From the NCBI RefSeq assembly GCF_052103615.1, contig NZ_JBQEKA010000037.1:1-30679 (forward strand): DNA of 30,679 bases, given 5' to 3'. Positions 30,319-30,679 of the stretch are shown one piece after another; position 1 is the first letter of the stretch; every line of letters begins with the position of its first letter. The DNA is from Kerstersia sp052103615. Lineage in GTDB: Bacteria; Pseudomonadota; Gammaproteobacteria; Burkholderiales; Burkholderiaceae_B. The translations under genes were made by a program, and so were the position numbers. The notes beneath the pieces were generated by a model. It worked only from the letters and a program-made list of their open reading frames with translations, did no database searches and was not told the DNA's origin.

Positions 30319-30679
30319 TGAGCGAAAGTTCCAGCGTGATTCTGGAGCGGGCCGAGGCGCAACAGCCTGGCGCCGCGTCCCTGACGGCGGCCTTCACGCA
30401 GGCCGATGGCGGCGTGCTGCGCTTCATTACCGCGGGTTCGGTCGATGACGGCAAGTCCACGCTGATCGGACGTTTGCTGTTCGATAGCAAAGGCGTTTTC
30501 GCCGACCAGCTCGACGCCATCGCACGCGCCAAGTACAAGCGCACCGAAGGCGATGCGCCGGATCTGGCACTGTTGACCGATGGCCTGGAGGCGGAGCGCG
30601 AGCAGGGTATCACCATCGACGTCGCGTACCGTTATTTCGCCACGCCGCACCGCAAATTCATCGTGGCCGATGCGCCTGG
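30318..30679 (+). CDS. cysN: Sulfate adenylyltransferase subunit 1 CysN (5' part, runs off the window)
   Basis: The first 120 codons of the regulatory GTPase subunit of ATP sulfurylase are present. The P-loop GSVDDGKST (residues 40-48) and the switch region EREQGITIDVAYRYF are clear, and the frame ends at the start of the DxPG motif (IVADAP). An N-terminal lead of about 30 residues precedes the GTPase core. Whether a CysC kinase domain is fused at the C-terminus cannot be seen here. Confidence 0.93.
   Translation, partial: MSESSSVILERAEAQQPGAASLTAAFTQADGGVLRFITAGSVDDGKSTLIGRLLFDSKGVFADQLDAIARAKYKRTEGDAPDLALLTDGLEAEREQGITIDVAYRYFATPHRKFIVADAP

Overview
The window looks like a chromosomal segment of a betaproteobacterium in or near the Alcaligenaceae (the Bordetella / Achromobacter / Kerstersia side of Burkholderiales). 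This rests on GC-rich housekeeping genes, divergent ypjD-like and ffh genes, a PP0621-family protein, an assimilatory APS-type CysH, an ispB-type prenyl synthase followed by tRNA-Pro, and the CsgG/DUF4810/DUF799 lipoprotein trio. Genus is inferred from remembered protein resemblance, not from a search.

Bases 1-4787 are an accessory region. They are AT-richer than the rest (18 G+C of 60 at 841-900 and 27 of 60 at 2161-2220, against 35 of 60 at 7501-7560) and lie directly 3' of a minus-strand tRNA-Leu(CAA), the classic insertion place for genomic islands. The left edge looks like the end of an IS3-family element. The island holds two overlapping minus-strand genes that I cannot assign to any family. 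The first encodes a four-helix membrane protein with a long cytosolic part (about 833 aa, interrupted by a 10-N gap), and the second a 333-aa soluble protein. Upstream of them is a VbhA-like antitoxin gene broken by an in-frame stop, and then about 775 bases of apparently decayed DNA. This two-gene cassette is the best candidate for something undescribed.

Bases 4788-20964 are core chromosome: tRNA-Leu, a xanthine/uracil-type permease, htpG with a clear heat-shock (sigma-32) promoter, a degenerate 13-14 bp tandem repeat after htpG, crcB, a PP0621-family protein, a YpjD/CcsA-like membrane protein, ffh, thiS coupled to trmB, a large HD-GYP phosphodiesterase, ispB, tRNA-Pro(CGG), an EamA transporter and ilvD.

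Bases 20965-24430 hold a three-gene lipoprotein operon (CsgG-like, DUF4810, DUF799) and, convergent to it, a formaldehyde-detoxification pair frmR-frmA with a recognisable G-tract operator.

Bases 24568-30679 are one co-oriented sulfur-assimilation cluster: sbp-cysT-cysW-cysA (sulfate/thiosulfate import), then cysH (APS reductase), cysD and the start of cysN (ATP sulfurylase). Together these import sulfate, activate it to APS and reduce it to sulfite. The window ends inside cysN.
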